A stretch of 64,000 bases of DNA from Acidimicrobiia bacterium (lineage in GTDB: Bacteria; Actinomycetota; Acidimicrobiia; Acidimicrobiales; Bin134). The stretch spans positions 1 to 64,000 of the forward strand of contig JAJDUJ010000025.1 in NCBI GenBank assembly GCA_022826705.1, written 5' to 3'. The stretch's first letter is position 1; the number at the start of each line of letters is the position of its first letter. A program made the position numbers and the translations under genes. The notes beneath the pieces were generated by a model. The model saw only the letters and a program-made list of their open reading frames with translations. It had not been told where the DNA came from and made no database searches. Positions 53,700 through 61,499 of this stretch are shown here, in pieces.

Positions 53700-54761
53700 T
53701 CATCCCACCACGACTGCTCCGGGATCGCTTGCGGAGACCTCGCCGATCACGGCGGCAGCGTGGCCTGCGGCCATCAGTCGGGCCACCGCTTCGGCGGCCG
53801 CGGCCGGTGGACAGCAGAACAGCAGGCCACCTGAGGTCTGGGCGTCGGCCAGCATGGTCAAAGTCCGCTGGTCGTCTGATCCTCGCACCCACGGACGCAC
53901 GTGGTCGAGGTTGCGGGCCGTTCCACCGGGGGCAAACCCTTGATCCAGCATCTCCCAGACGGCGGGGAGCAGCGGCACCTCCTCTGCTCGGATCACCGCG
54001 CCGACACCGCTGGCGGTAGCCAGCTTCTGGAGGTGGCCGAGCAAGCCGAAGCCGGTGATGTCGGTGGCCGCCGTGGCCTTGGCCTCGAGGGCCGCTGAGG
54101 CGGCCTCGTCGTTTAGTCGGGTCATCTCGGCCACGCCCGCGGCGTAGGCCTCCGCCAGCCACCCGCCGGGCTCGATCGCCTCGGGCCCAGAGCGCTTGAC
54201 CGCGGTGGCCAAAAGTCCAGTGCCCAGCGGTTTGGTCAGCACCAGCGACTGTCCCGGCTGGGCGCCGGCGTTGGTCAGCAAGCTCTCCTCATCGGCCTCC
54301 CCCGTGACGGCTTGGCCGTACATCGGCTCGGGTCCGTCCACCGTGTGGCCCCCGACCACTGCCCAGCCGCCGTCGGCGGCCGCCGCTGCCCCGCCCGCCA
54401 GCACTTCAGTGAGAACCTCCAGCGGAAGATCCCCATGGGGCCATGCCACCAGGTTCAGTCCGAACCGGGGGGTGCCTCCCATGGCGTAGACATCCGAGGC
54501 CGCGTTTGTGGCCGCGATGCGCCCCCAAGTGTGAGGGTCGTCCACCACCGGCGCGAAGAAATCGGCGGTCGAGATCAGGGCGCGGCCTTTCCCGAGGCGC
54601 CACACTGCGGCGTCATCACCGGTCTCTGTGCCCACGATCAAGTCCTCGTGGGTCGGGGTTGGCAGTGTGCGCACGACCTGCGCCAACTCGGACGGTCCGA
54701 GCTTGCCGGCTCAACCGGCGCCGTGGGAGTAAGCCGTGAGCCTCCCTGTCTTCGGGTTCAC
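53700..54761 (-). CDS. selD: Selenide, water dikinase SelD, with selenocysteine encoded by an in-frame UGA
   Basis: An ordinary call would start at TTG 54686, missing the catalytic N-terminus. Reading upstream in frame from 54761 (GTG) gives MNPKTGRLTAYSHGAG-TGA-AGKLGPSELAQV...: the UGA at 54711-54713 is residue 17, equal to Cys17 of E. coli SelD, and the flanks YSHGAG and the following Lys20 match. A hairpin starts eight bases downstream. The rest is a full SelD: DDAAVWRL, TADFFAPVVDDP, GRIAATNAASDVYAMGG, VGGHTVDGPEP, DITGFGLLGHL, DAQTSGGLL. 353 residues. It makes selenophosphate from selenide and ATP and would itself need SelB and tRNA-Sec. Divergent from a SnoaL-like gene. Confidence 0.93.
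54685..54703 (-). promoter_or_regulatory. Putative bacterial SECIS hairpin downstream of the selD UGA
   Basis: On the coding strand AGCTCGGA (54703-54696), loop CCG (54695-54693) and TCCGAGTT (54692-54685) make an 8-bp stem with one G-U pair. The loop is 15-17 nt after the UGA (54711), within or very near the distance usual for SelB-binding elements. It is inside the coding sequence, as in bacterial selenoprotein genes. Confidence 0.7.
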
Positions 54762-54800
54762 GTCTCCGACGCTACCGGGCCGTCGCTGGTTGAGGTGGGT

Positions 54801-54806
54801 TAGCTT
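54801..54806 (+). promoter_or_regulatory. TAGCTT -10-like box for the SnoaL-like gene (leaderless)
   Basis: TAGCTT is followed by six bases and GTG 54813; no ribosome site is visible. Confidence 0.4.
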
Positions 54807-54812
54807 TGCGGC

Positions 54813-55310
54813 GTGAATTCACACGAGCAAGCAGTGCGATCGATCAAGGCGCTTATGTACGTCTACGCCGAATGCGTGGACTTGGCCCGCTTCGACGAGC
54901 TTGGCGAGCTCTTCGCCCACGGGGTGCTCACCTCCACCAGCTCGGTCGATCCCGACGACGGCATGTCGGGAGAAGACGTCGCCGCGTTCTACGCGGCCAC
55001 CAACAAAGTCCACGGCGACGGAACTCTGCGCACCCGGCATGTGGCCAGCAATGTGATCGTAGATGTGGCCGAAGCCGGGCAGACAGCCACCGCCCGCTCG
55101 TACTTCGCCGTCCACCAGGGCACAGATACCCTGGCCCTTCAGCCCATCGTGGCGGGCCGCTACGAGGACGACTTCTCCCTGGTCGATGGACAGTGGCGTT
55201 TCGCCCGCCGGATGGTGATTGTCGACCAGATTGGCGATATGCGAGAGCACCTCACCTTCGACCTGTCCGAAGGAGACGTGCGCTATACCGACCATGTGGA
55301 GTCGGGATGA
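54813..55310 (+). CDS. SnoaL-like/NTF2-fold protein
   Basis: A 165-residue protein with the helix QAVRSIKALMYVYAECVDLARFDELGELF, then a strand-rich region with RHVASNVIVDVAEAG and WRFARRMVIV. Same fold class as the protein at 49724, but they are not closely alike. The family includes ring-forming isomerases; role unknown. The stop overlaps the next gene (ATGA). Confidence 0.75.
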   Translation: MNSHEQAVRSIKALMYVYAECVDLARFDELGELFAHGVLTSTSSVDPDDGMSGEDVAAFYAATNKVHGDGTLRTRHVASNVIVDVAEAGQTATARSYFAVHQGTDTLALQPIVAGRYEDDFSLVDGQWRFARRMVIVDQIGDMREHLTFDLSEGDVRYTDHVESG

Positions 55311-55870
55311 GCGACCCATCAACACGCCGGGCGCCGCCGGGTTGGTACGCCGAGCAGGGCCAACGCGGTTTTCGATATTGGGATGGCGAGTCTTGGGCCG
55401 AACCGATGGGAGATCCAATTCGAATCCCGGGGGCAGGAAACGGCAATCGGGGTGTCTCGGGCCACCAAAGAGCAGGGCTTGCCTTCATGGGTGCCGCAGT
55501 GGCCCTGCTGATTGCCGGGCTGCTGCTTCCCTGGGCCGATGCCGGTTCCAACAAGTGGGGAGTGGTAGACGGCGACCTTCCGTGGCTGGTGGGTCCGGGA
55601 GGGGTGGCTGATTCCTGGCTGCTGATTCCAGTGGCCGCAGTGATGGTGTGGGCACTGCTGGTGGCGGCATTGTTGGGGAGCAGCCGGCAAATGTGGCTGA
55701 CGGCTGTGGTCGCGGGACTGGTTGTCATGGGGTTCTGCCTGGCGGAGGGGCTGGCCCTTGATGACGACCTGGATGCGTCAGGCGCCGAGGTTGGCTTGGG
55801 CTTGTTCTTGGCTTATGCCGGAGGGGCGTCAGCCGCGGTCGGCGGGATGCTGCTCAAGCCAGCCCGATGA
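55307..55870 (+). CDS. DUF2510 membrane protein
   Basis: A 187-residue protein. Residues 10-31 carry the DUF2510 motif (PPGWYAEQGQRGFRYWDGESW), followed by a polar linker and four hydrophobic segments. DUF2510 is widespread in Actinobacteria at the N-terminus of membrane proteins. Start at ATG 55307, inside the stop of the preceding gene. No function assigned. Confidence 0.75.
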   Translation: MSDPSTRRAPPGWYAEQGQRGFRYWDGESWAEPMGDPIRIPGAGNGNRGVSGHQRAGLAFMGAAVALLIAGLLLPWADAGSNKWGVVDGDLPWLVGPGGVADSWLLIPVAAVMVWALLVAALLGSSRQMWLTAVVAGLVVMGFCLAEGLALDDDLDASGAEVGLGLFLAYAGGASAAVGGMLLKPAR

Positions 55871-55880
55871 GGTTGACCGG

Positions 55881-58121
55881 CTAAGCGTCGTCGCCCTGGC
55901 CGTCGCCTTCGCCGTCTTCGCCGTCGCCTTCGATGAGGGGCGCGTCCCTGGCTCGGGTCAGCGGCAGTTCAACCACCATCTCGGTGAACTCGCCTGGCTC
56001 GGTATTAACAGTGATGCTGCCGCCGTGCTCGCGGACGATGTCGGCAGACAGCGCCAAGCCAAGCCCCGTACCCTCATTGGTGGGCTTGGTGGTGAAGAAC
56101 GGGTCGAAGATCTTGGCCGCCACATCTGGTGGAATGCCGCTGCCGTTGTCTCGGACACTGAGTATGGCGCTCTCATCGGTTCGGCGGCTCTTCAACAAGA
56201 TGGTGGGGCTGTAGTCCCCCACCGTGCCCGCCTCCGCCAATTCCTTTTGCTTCTTGTTGGTGGCATAGCCCGCGTTGGCCACAAAATTCAAGAACACTCT
56301 CCCCAGATCCTGGGGAACTACCTCCAATTGTCCCATGTCCGGGTCGAACTCTTCTTCCAAGGTGACGATGAAGTCGGGATCTTGGGCCCGGGCACTGTGG
56401 AAGGCCAGCAAGGAATGTTCGTGGATGAGGTCGTTGATGTCGGTCATCTGGGTCTCGCCCCCGCCTCGGCCCATCAACAGCATGTCCTGAACGATCCGGT
56501 TAGCCCGCTTTCCGTGCGATTGGATGCGCTCAAGGTTGTCGTTGAGGTCTTGATTGATCTCCTCGATCAGGCCCTTGTCCTCTTCGGAGAGGTTGTCGAT
56601 TAACTCCTCATAGATCTCGGCCATCTCTTCCAGCAGCTCAACCGAAGCTGCCGAGAAGTTGTTGATGAAATTGAGAGGGTTGCGGATCTCGTGGGCCACG
56701 CCAGCCGTGACCTCGCCCAGAGCGGCCAACTTCTCCCGGGCCACGATCTGATCCTGGGCCTGGCTGAGTTCGGCCAGTACTTCTTGCAGCTCATCGTTCC
56801 GCTCGCTCAGCTCCTGGGCGAGCTGCTCCACCAGATTCAGCCGTTGGATCTCCAGCGCGTGGCGGCGGAACACTTCCAATGCCGATGCCATCTCGGCAAT
56901 CTCGTCGCGGCCGCTGATCTCTATCTCCTCCTCCAACTCGCCCTTGGCCAACGTCCGCATCCGGCTGGACAGCCGCCCGATGCGGCGCAGCAACACTCGT
57001 CCGATGAACAGCCAGCTGATCAGCCCGGCGCCGGCGACGCCGATGGCGCTGATGATGATTAGGAGGATCCTGGCAGTGTTGATGGTCTGCGCCGAGTTCT
57101 CGGTGGCTTCGGCGGCCCCGCTCTGGGCTATCTGGACGATGGCGTTGACCTCGTTGAGCAATTCAACGGCTATCTCTTGGTTCTCTGCCAACAGCGAGTC
57201 TTGGCGCTCGATGATCTCCAGTCGGTCGACGGCAACCTGGAAAGCGCCGCTGTCGCCGCGGCCCAGAGACAGCAGGCCGCCGACTGCCGAACCCAGTCCG
57301 GAGACAGTGTCAGACTCGGCAATCGCTGAGAGGCTGATCAGGATGCGGTCTTCGGCAGACTCGAAACTCTCTATAAGCGGTTCGACGAAGTCGGCTTCAG
57401 AGGCGATTAGGGCGCTGCCCATTAGCTCGGAGGCTTGGGCGACATCGGCCTGCAACTCGTTGAGGTGACGGTAGAGGAGCAGTTCGTCGCCAGAGGTGCG
57501 GGTCATGGCATCTGTGGGTTCGGAGTTGAAGTTGCGGTACCCGGTTACTTGGAAGAAGAGCTGGTCGTCGATAGCGGGGATCACGATGCCCTTGACGTCG
57601 TCGTGGAGAGCGGGGATCTGAGTTTGGAGAACTTCGATTTGCCTGCTCAAGCTGTAGAAGTGGGGCATGTCCGCCGTAATCGTGGTGATGTTCCTCTCAA
57701 GAGCGTCGGCGGCCTCGGAAATCCCTTGAACGTGGATGTTGCCGGGGTTCTGGAGCAGCAAGGTCTCCAAGCGGTCTTGGAACTGCGCTTGGGCGTCGGA
57801 CACTTCTGCGGAGATTTCTGAGAACTGGTCGGGCGGCGCGGTGGTGAGGCGGGGTGCGGCGGCCACCAGCGCATTGCTGAACTCGGCGAGGCCGAACGCC
57901 CCCACCAGTTCTGGGACGCTATCCTCGCTTACCCGCTTCTGGCTGCGGTCGACGTTGCTGAACGAAATCCAGCTCACAATGCTGGCCACGATGGTCAATG
58001 CCACTGCTCCAAAGATCCCGGCGTAGAGCTGGCTGGAGATCCTGCGATGGACGGCAGGCCGCTGCGCCTGGGCGGCGGAGTCGCCGGGGGCAGGTTCTCG
58101 AGCGTGGGCAGCCTCGGTCAC
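55881..58121 (-). CDS. Sensor histidine kinase with large extracytoplasmic helical domain
   Basis: The 746-residue kinase has TM1 at about 34-53, a roughly 300-residue mostly helical extracytoplasmic domain, TM2 at 352-374, HAMP (about 375-428), a coiled coil (430-465), then HisKA with His477 (GVAHEIRNP), N-box Asn616 (FLNFVANAGYA), DNGSGIP (Asp658), FDPFFTT and GTGLGLALS. No receiver is fused. It starts at GTG 58121, overlapping the stop of the periplasmic-binding lipoprotein (GTGA). The layout (binding protein next to a helical-sensor kinase) resembles TorT-TorS or LuxP-LuxQ. It may phosphorylate the REC domain of the SpoIIE protein. Confidence 0.9.
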   Translation of the reverse strand: MTEAAHAREPAPGDSAAQAQRPAVHRRISSQLYAGIFGAVALTIVASIVSWISFSNVDRSQKRVSEDSVPELVGAFGLAEFSNALVAAAPRLTTAPPDQFSEISAEVSDAQAQFQDRLETLLLQNPGNIHVQGISEAADALERNITTITADMPHFYSLSRQIEVLQTQIPALHDDVKGIVIPAIDDQLFFQVTGYRNFNSEPTDAMTRTSGDELLLYRHLNELQADVAQASELMGSALIASEADFVEPLIESFESAEDRILISLSAIAESDTVSGLGSAVGGLLSLGRGDSGAFQVAVDRLEIIERQDSLLAENQEIAVELLNEVNAIVQIAQSGAAEATENSAQTINTARILLIIISAIGVAGAGLISWLFIGRVLLRRIGRLSSRMRTLAKGELEEEIEISGRDEIAEMASALEVFRRHALEIQRLNLVEQLAQELSERNDELQEVLAELSQAQDQIVAREKLAALGEVTAGVAHEIRNPLNFINNFSAASVELLEEMAEIYEELIDNLSEEDKGLIEEINQDLNDNLERIQSHGKRANRIVQDMLLMGRGGGETQMTDINDLIHEHSLLAFHSARAQDPDFIVTLEEEFDPDMGQLEVVPQDLGRVFLNFVANAGYATNKKQKELAEAGTVGDYSPTILLKSRRTDESAILSVRDNGSGIPPDVAAKIFDPFFTTKPTNEGTGLGLALSADIVREHGGSITVNTEPGEFTEMVVELPLTRARDAPLIEGDGEDGEGDGQGDDA

Positions 58122-59407
58122 GGGCTGATGTCTGCCATAGCGGCCTCGGGCTGGTAGGCGCCGTCGGCGTCGATCACGGTCAGGAAAACGGCGTCGGAAC
58201 CCTGATTGTCCACCGCCCGGTTGGCTTCATCTCCGAAGTCGAGGTCGAATCCGTCAATATCGAACTGACCAGCTCCAAGGATGTTCTGCAAGAAGCAGTC
58301 ACGAGTGAGAGCGGCACCGCATGCCTCGAGACCGGCGATGGCCATTCGGCCCGCAATGTAGCCCTCCAAAGAGACGAATCCCGGTTCGGCTTGGGGATCC
58401 AGAGCGGCCAGGGCTTCGGTGTAGGACGCAACCACTGGAATGGACTCGTCGTGGGGGAAGGGTACAACTTGGGTTACGTATACCCCCTCGCCGCCTGCCC
58501 CCAGCTCGGAGGCCAATGCGTTGCTGCCCACAAAGGAGACTGTCATGAAGATGGGGTCGAAGCCGATGTGGCGCGACCATGAGATCAGGGCGGCAACCGG
58601 CTGGTAGGCGCCGATCACGATCACGGCCTCGGGGTCGCCGAGCCGCAAGTCGAGCAGCCCCGACTTCACCGCCGTAGTGTTGCGGGGGTAAACGCCGGTG
58701 GCCACGAGCTCCATCCCCCGGCGTTCCAAAGCGGCCAGCGCCCCGTTATATCCGGCTCTCCCGAAAGAGTCGTCTTGGAACATCACCGCTATACGGGTGA
58801 TGCCCAAGTCTGTTGTCAACCGCTCGACCATCTCCTCGGTTTCCTGCGCGTAGGAGGCCCGAAGGTTGACAATGTTGTCCCAGTCGTCGTTTCGGAGGAA
58901 TCCGGCGCCGGTGAACGGTGCCACATAGGGTATGGCCGCTTCGGCCGCCACCGGGGTGGCCGAGCGCGATGTCGGTGTTCCCACTGCCCCGATCAGGGCG
59001 AATGCACGCTCATCTTCGATCAGAGCCTGGGTGTTGGTGATAGCAGCCTCGGGCTCGTAAGCGTCGTCTCGGGTGGCGAGCTCCAATCTACGCCCGTGTA
59101 CTCCCCCTTTGCGGTTGGCCTCTTCAAAGGCCGCCCGGATTCCAAGATTCATGTTGATGCCCAGCGCTTGGGCAGGACCGCTGAATGCCGCCGATTGCCC
59201 GAACACCACCCGGTCATTGAACACGCCAGGCGTGCCAGTGCCAGATGGAGTGCCCGGAGTGCTCCCGGCATCGACCGTGGGGGTCGCATCAGAAGTGGTG
59301 GGGTCAGAGCCGTTGGATCCGCACCCCGACAACACGAGGGCGAAAGCGGCCAGTGCAAGACCAACTAGCCGACATAGAGGGGCATTCCTCAATGCCGAAA
59401 TCCTCAC
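58118..59407 (-). CDS. Periplasmic ligand-binding lipoprotein (branched-chain amino-acid-binding type)
   Basis: The 429-residue protein has a lipobox LVLSGC (Cys29), a Thr/Pro/Ser-rich linker, and a type-I periplasmic-binding fold (FGQSAAFSGPAQALG, GIRAAFEEANRKGGVHGRRLELATRDD, AVMFQDDSFGRAGYNG). Its GTG start overlaps the final base of the RsbW-like gene's stop (taGTG). No ABC permease or ATPase is adjacent. The position directly before the sensor kinase suggests it presents a ligand to that kinase rather than to a transporter. Confidence 0.88.
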   Translation of the reverse strand: MRISALRNAPLCRLVGLALAAFALVLSGCGSNGSDPTTSDATPTVDAGSTPGTPSGTGTPGVFNDRVVFGQSAAFSGPAQALGINMNLGIRAAFEEANRKGGVHGRRLELATRDDAYEPEAAITNTQALIEDERAFALIGAVGTPTSRSATPVAAEAAIPYVAPFTGAGFLRNDDWDNIVNLRASYAQETEEMVERLTTDLGITRIAVMFQDDSFGRAGYNGALAALERRGMELVATGVYPRNTTAVKSGLLDLRLGDPEAVIVIGAYQPVAALISWSRHIGFDPIFMTVSFVGSNALASELGAGGEGVYVTQVVPFPHDESIPVVASYTEALAALDPQAEPGFVSLEGYIAGRMAIAGLEACGAALTRDCFLQNILGAGQFDIDGFDLDFGDEANRAVDNQGSDAVFLTVIDADGAYQPEAAMADISP

Positions 59408-59835
59408 TACTCGGGATGGACGACGAGCTTGAGGTGGTTGCGGTCGTTCTCCCGACGGTATTCAAGCTCTTCGCCCATGGTCTTCACCAGGTAGACCCCC
59501 AACCCCCCGATTGGGCGATCGGCAAGAGGCAGCGTCACATCGGGCGCAGGGGCATCGGTCAGGGGGTTGAAGGGCGAGCCGTCGTCGCTCAAGCGGATGG
59601 TGAGCGCGTGGTCTTGCGATTCCAGTTCGAGGTCGATCTTGGTCAGGCCGCTGGTGTCGCCGTGGGTGAGCGTGTTGAGCACCAACTCTTCCAAGATCAG
59701 GTTGGCGCGCATTGTCAGCGTTATCGGCCACTCCTCGGCTTCCGCCATCTCATTCAGAATGTCCTCGATCAGCGGCAGAACATCGGAAGGGTGGCCCTGC
59801 TCCGGAGGGTGGGAAAGGTGGAGCGATCGCTGCAT
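59407..59835 (-). CDS. RsbW/SpoIIAB-like serine kinase (anti-sigma factor, GHKL ATPase)
   Basis: A 142-residue HATPase domain with the N-box ILEELVLNTLTHG, G1 region LSDDGSPFNP and G2 GGLGVYLVKTM. Such anti-sigma kinases phosphorylate a STAS partner and sequester a sigma factor or other target. No sigma factor gene is adjacent, so the target lies elsewhere or is not a sigma. Part of the five-gene operon, 45 bp downstream of the SpoIIE gene. Confidence 0.88.
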   Translation of the reverse strand: MQRSLHLSHPPEQGHPSDVLPLIEDILNEMAEAEEWPITLTMRANLILEELVLNTLTHGDTSGLTKIDLELESQDHALTIRLSDDGSPFNPLTDAPAPDVTLPLADRPIGGLGVYLVKTMGEELEYRRENDRNHLKLVVHPE

Positions 59836-59880
59836 TTCAGCGGCCCCTCGTGGCGTGCTGCGAGCGTGCGGGGGCAGACA

Positions 59881-61032
59881 TCAAGGGCGCCTCAGTGTGA
59901 GGCAGGTGATGTCATCGGATTGTGGGGCATCACCGGCAAAGATCCGCACCCGCTCGAAGACTGCCTCGTTGGCTGACGTCGCGCTTTCGGGCGAGTTGCC
60001 CGCGAACACCTCCGCCAGTCGATCCATTCCGAACTGCTGGTTGTCTGCGTTCATGGCCTCGGTCACGCCGTCGGTGTACAACACCACGGTGTCGCCCGGT
60101 TCCAAGGTCACCGACTCTTGGGTGTAGACGACATCGGCGGCGATGCCCACCGCGATTCCCTTGGTGAGCGGCAACTCGGTAACCGTGCCGTCTGCACTCA
60201 CCAGCATCGGGGGGTCGTGGCCGGCGATGGAGTAGGTGAGCAATCCGGTCTCCGGGTTGTACAGGGCGTAGATCAGGGTGACGAACATGAAGGTCGGGTT
60301 GTCTTGTTGGAGCTGGCTGTTGACTTCGGTCAACACCTTTTCCGGGTCGCGAACGCCGATGGCCGCCCCTTTGAGCGCAGTCCGGCTGGACATCATGAAC
60401 ATCGAGGCGGGAATGCCCTTGTCGGACACGTCGGCCACCACGAGACCGATTTGGTTGTCGAGCCTGAAGTAGTCGTAGAAGTCGCCTCCCACGTTGCGGG
60501 CCGGCTCCATGTTGGCCGAGACCTCGCACCCCTCAGTCACCGGGGGAATAGTGGGCAGAATGGATTGCTGGAGTTGGCTGGCGATGCTCAGCTCGTTCTG
60601 AAGGGCCACGAGCTGGTCGCGCGAAGACAGTGCCTCCCGCCATTCGGCCAAATGCTCCAGTGTGCGACTGATGGTGATCTTCAGATCGTCGAAGTCGATG
60701 GGCTTGGTGACGAAGTCGAATGCTCCCCGGTTCATGGCGGTGCGGATGTTGTCCATGTCGCCGTAGGCGGAGACGATTACCGCCCGGAGATTGGGATCGA
60801 CGTCGGGGAGCTGCTGGAGCAGGGTCAGGCCGTCCATCTTGGGCATGTTGATATCGGACAGGACCATGTCGATGGTGGAGTCGGCGTTGAGCTTCTCCAG
60901 TGCATCCAATCCGTCTCGGGCGAATACGAACTCGTATTCGTTGGAGCGGATTTGCCGCCGCATCCGCTGAAGGATCAGGGGCTCAAGATCCGGTTCGTCG
61001 TCGACGACCAGGATCTTGTAGGTGTCGGTCAA
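59881..61032 (-). CDS. Response-regulator receiver/SpoIIE-type (PPM) serine phosphatase
   Basis: The 383-residue protein joins a REC domain (acidic pair Asp11-Asp12, phospho-acceptor Asp60 in VLSDINMPKMDG, Lys110 in FVTKP) to a short helical linker and a SpoIIE-like phosphatase (metal residues Asp184 in GGDFYDYF, Asp201 in VADVSDKG, and the C-terminal LYTDGVTE and SDDITCL segments). Analogues are RsbU and HsbA-type regulators. Phosphorylation of REC by the operon's kinase would control dephosphorylation of the STAS protein. Four bases separate it from the STAS gene. Confidence 0.92.
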   Translation of the reverse strand: MTDTYKILVVDDEPDLEPLILQRMRRQIRSNEYEFVFARDGLDALEKLNADSTIDMVLSDINMPKMDGLTLLQQLPDVDPNLRAVIVSAYGDMDNIRTAMNRGAFDFVTKPIDFDDLKITISRTLEHLAEWREALSSRDQLVALQNELSIASQLQQSILPTIPPVTEGCEVSANMEPARNVGGDFYDYFRLDNQIGLVVADVSDKGIPASMFMMSSRTALKGAAIGVRDPEKVLTEVNSQLQQDNPTFMFVTLIYALYNPETGLLTYSIAGHDPPMLVSADGTVTELPLTKGIAVGIAADVVYTQESVTLEPGDTVVLYTDGVTEAMNADNQQFGMDRLAEVFAGNSPESATSANEAVFERVRIFAGDAPQSDDITCLTLRRP

Positions 61033-61036
61033 GGGT

Positions 61037-61366
61037 TTACCCCTGTTTGGCGTCTTCTACCGATGGAAAAACGTTGATGATCTGATCGAAGCCGCTGATG
61101 CGGAACACGTCGCCTACCGCTTCGGTCAATGAGCAGATGCTGAATGACTTGTTCTGCTTGTCGAGGTTCTGGGCAGCCATCAGGAGCACCCGGAGGCCCG
61201 CGCTGCTGATGTACTCAAGGCCACCGAGGTCCAGGATGATCCGCTGGTCGCCAGGATCGAACATTCCTTGCAGGGACTCCAGAAAATCCGACGCATTGGA
61301 TCCGTCTACCCGGCCTGAAGCATTGACGACCAGTGTGTCGCGCGAGCGGTCGTGGCTGAATTCCAT
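61037..61366 (-). CDS. STAS-domain anti-sigma factor antagonist (RsbV/SpoIIAA-like)
   Basis: A 109-residue STAS protein. The phosphorylation site is one of the serines in YISSAGLRVLL (Ser54/Ser55), in the position of the SpoIIAA phosphoserine. Unphosphorylated, it would bind the RsbW-like kinase and release its target. First gene of the operon with the extended -10 promoter upstream. Confidence 0.9.
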   Translation of the reverse strand: MEFSHDRSRDTLVVNASGRVDGSNASDFLESLQGMFDPGDQRIILDLGGLEYISSAGLRVLLMAAQNLDKQNKSFSICSLTEAVGDVFRISGFDQIINVFPSVEDAKQG

Positions 61367-61416
61367 AGTTGGGCCTCTCTCGTTGGGTCCTGTCTTGGAT
61401 CATTCTGTCAGCCGGG

Positions 61417-61422
61417 ATCATA
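61417..61422 (-). promoter_or_regulatory. TATGAT (extended -10) promoter of the partner-switching operon
   Basis: On the minus strand TGTGTATGAT is an extended -10 box about 50 nt upstream of the STAS ATG at 61366, leaving a leader with GAGAGAGG near the ATG. No clear -35 is seen. The rest of 61367-61499 has no other feature that I see. Confidence 0.5.
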
Positions 61423-61499
61423 CACATTCCAATGGGCTGAGGGGCAGGGAGAAGCCAATCGAAGTTCATGCCATACCGAAAGCTCGGCGGTTCAGGGAA

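Noticed and set aside
54687..54812. tRNA-Sec gene beside selD
   Set aside because: The GC-rich stretch has no acceptor stem or long variable arm and instead encodes the selD N-terminus and its upstream region.
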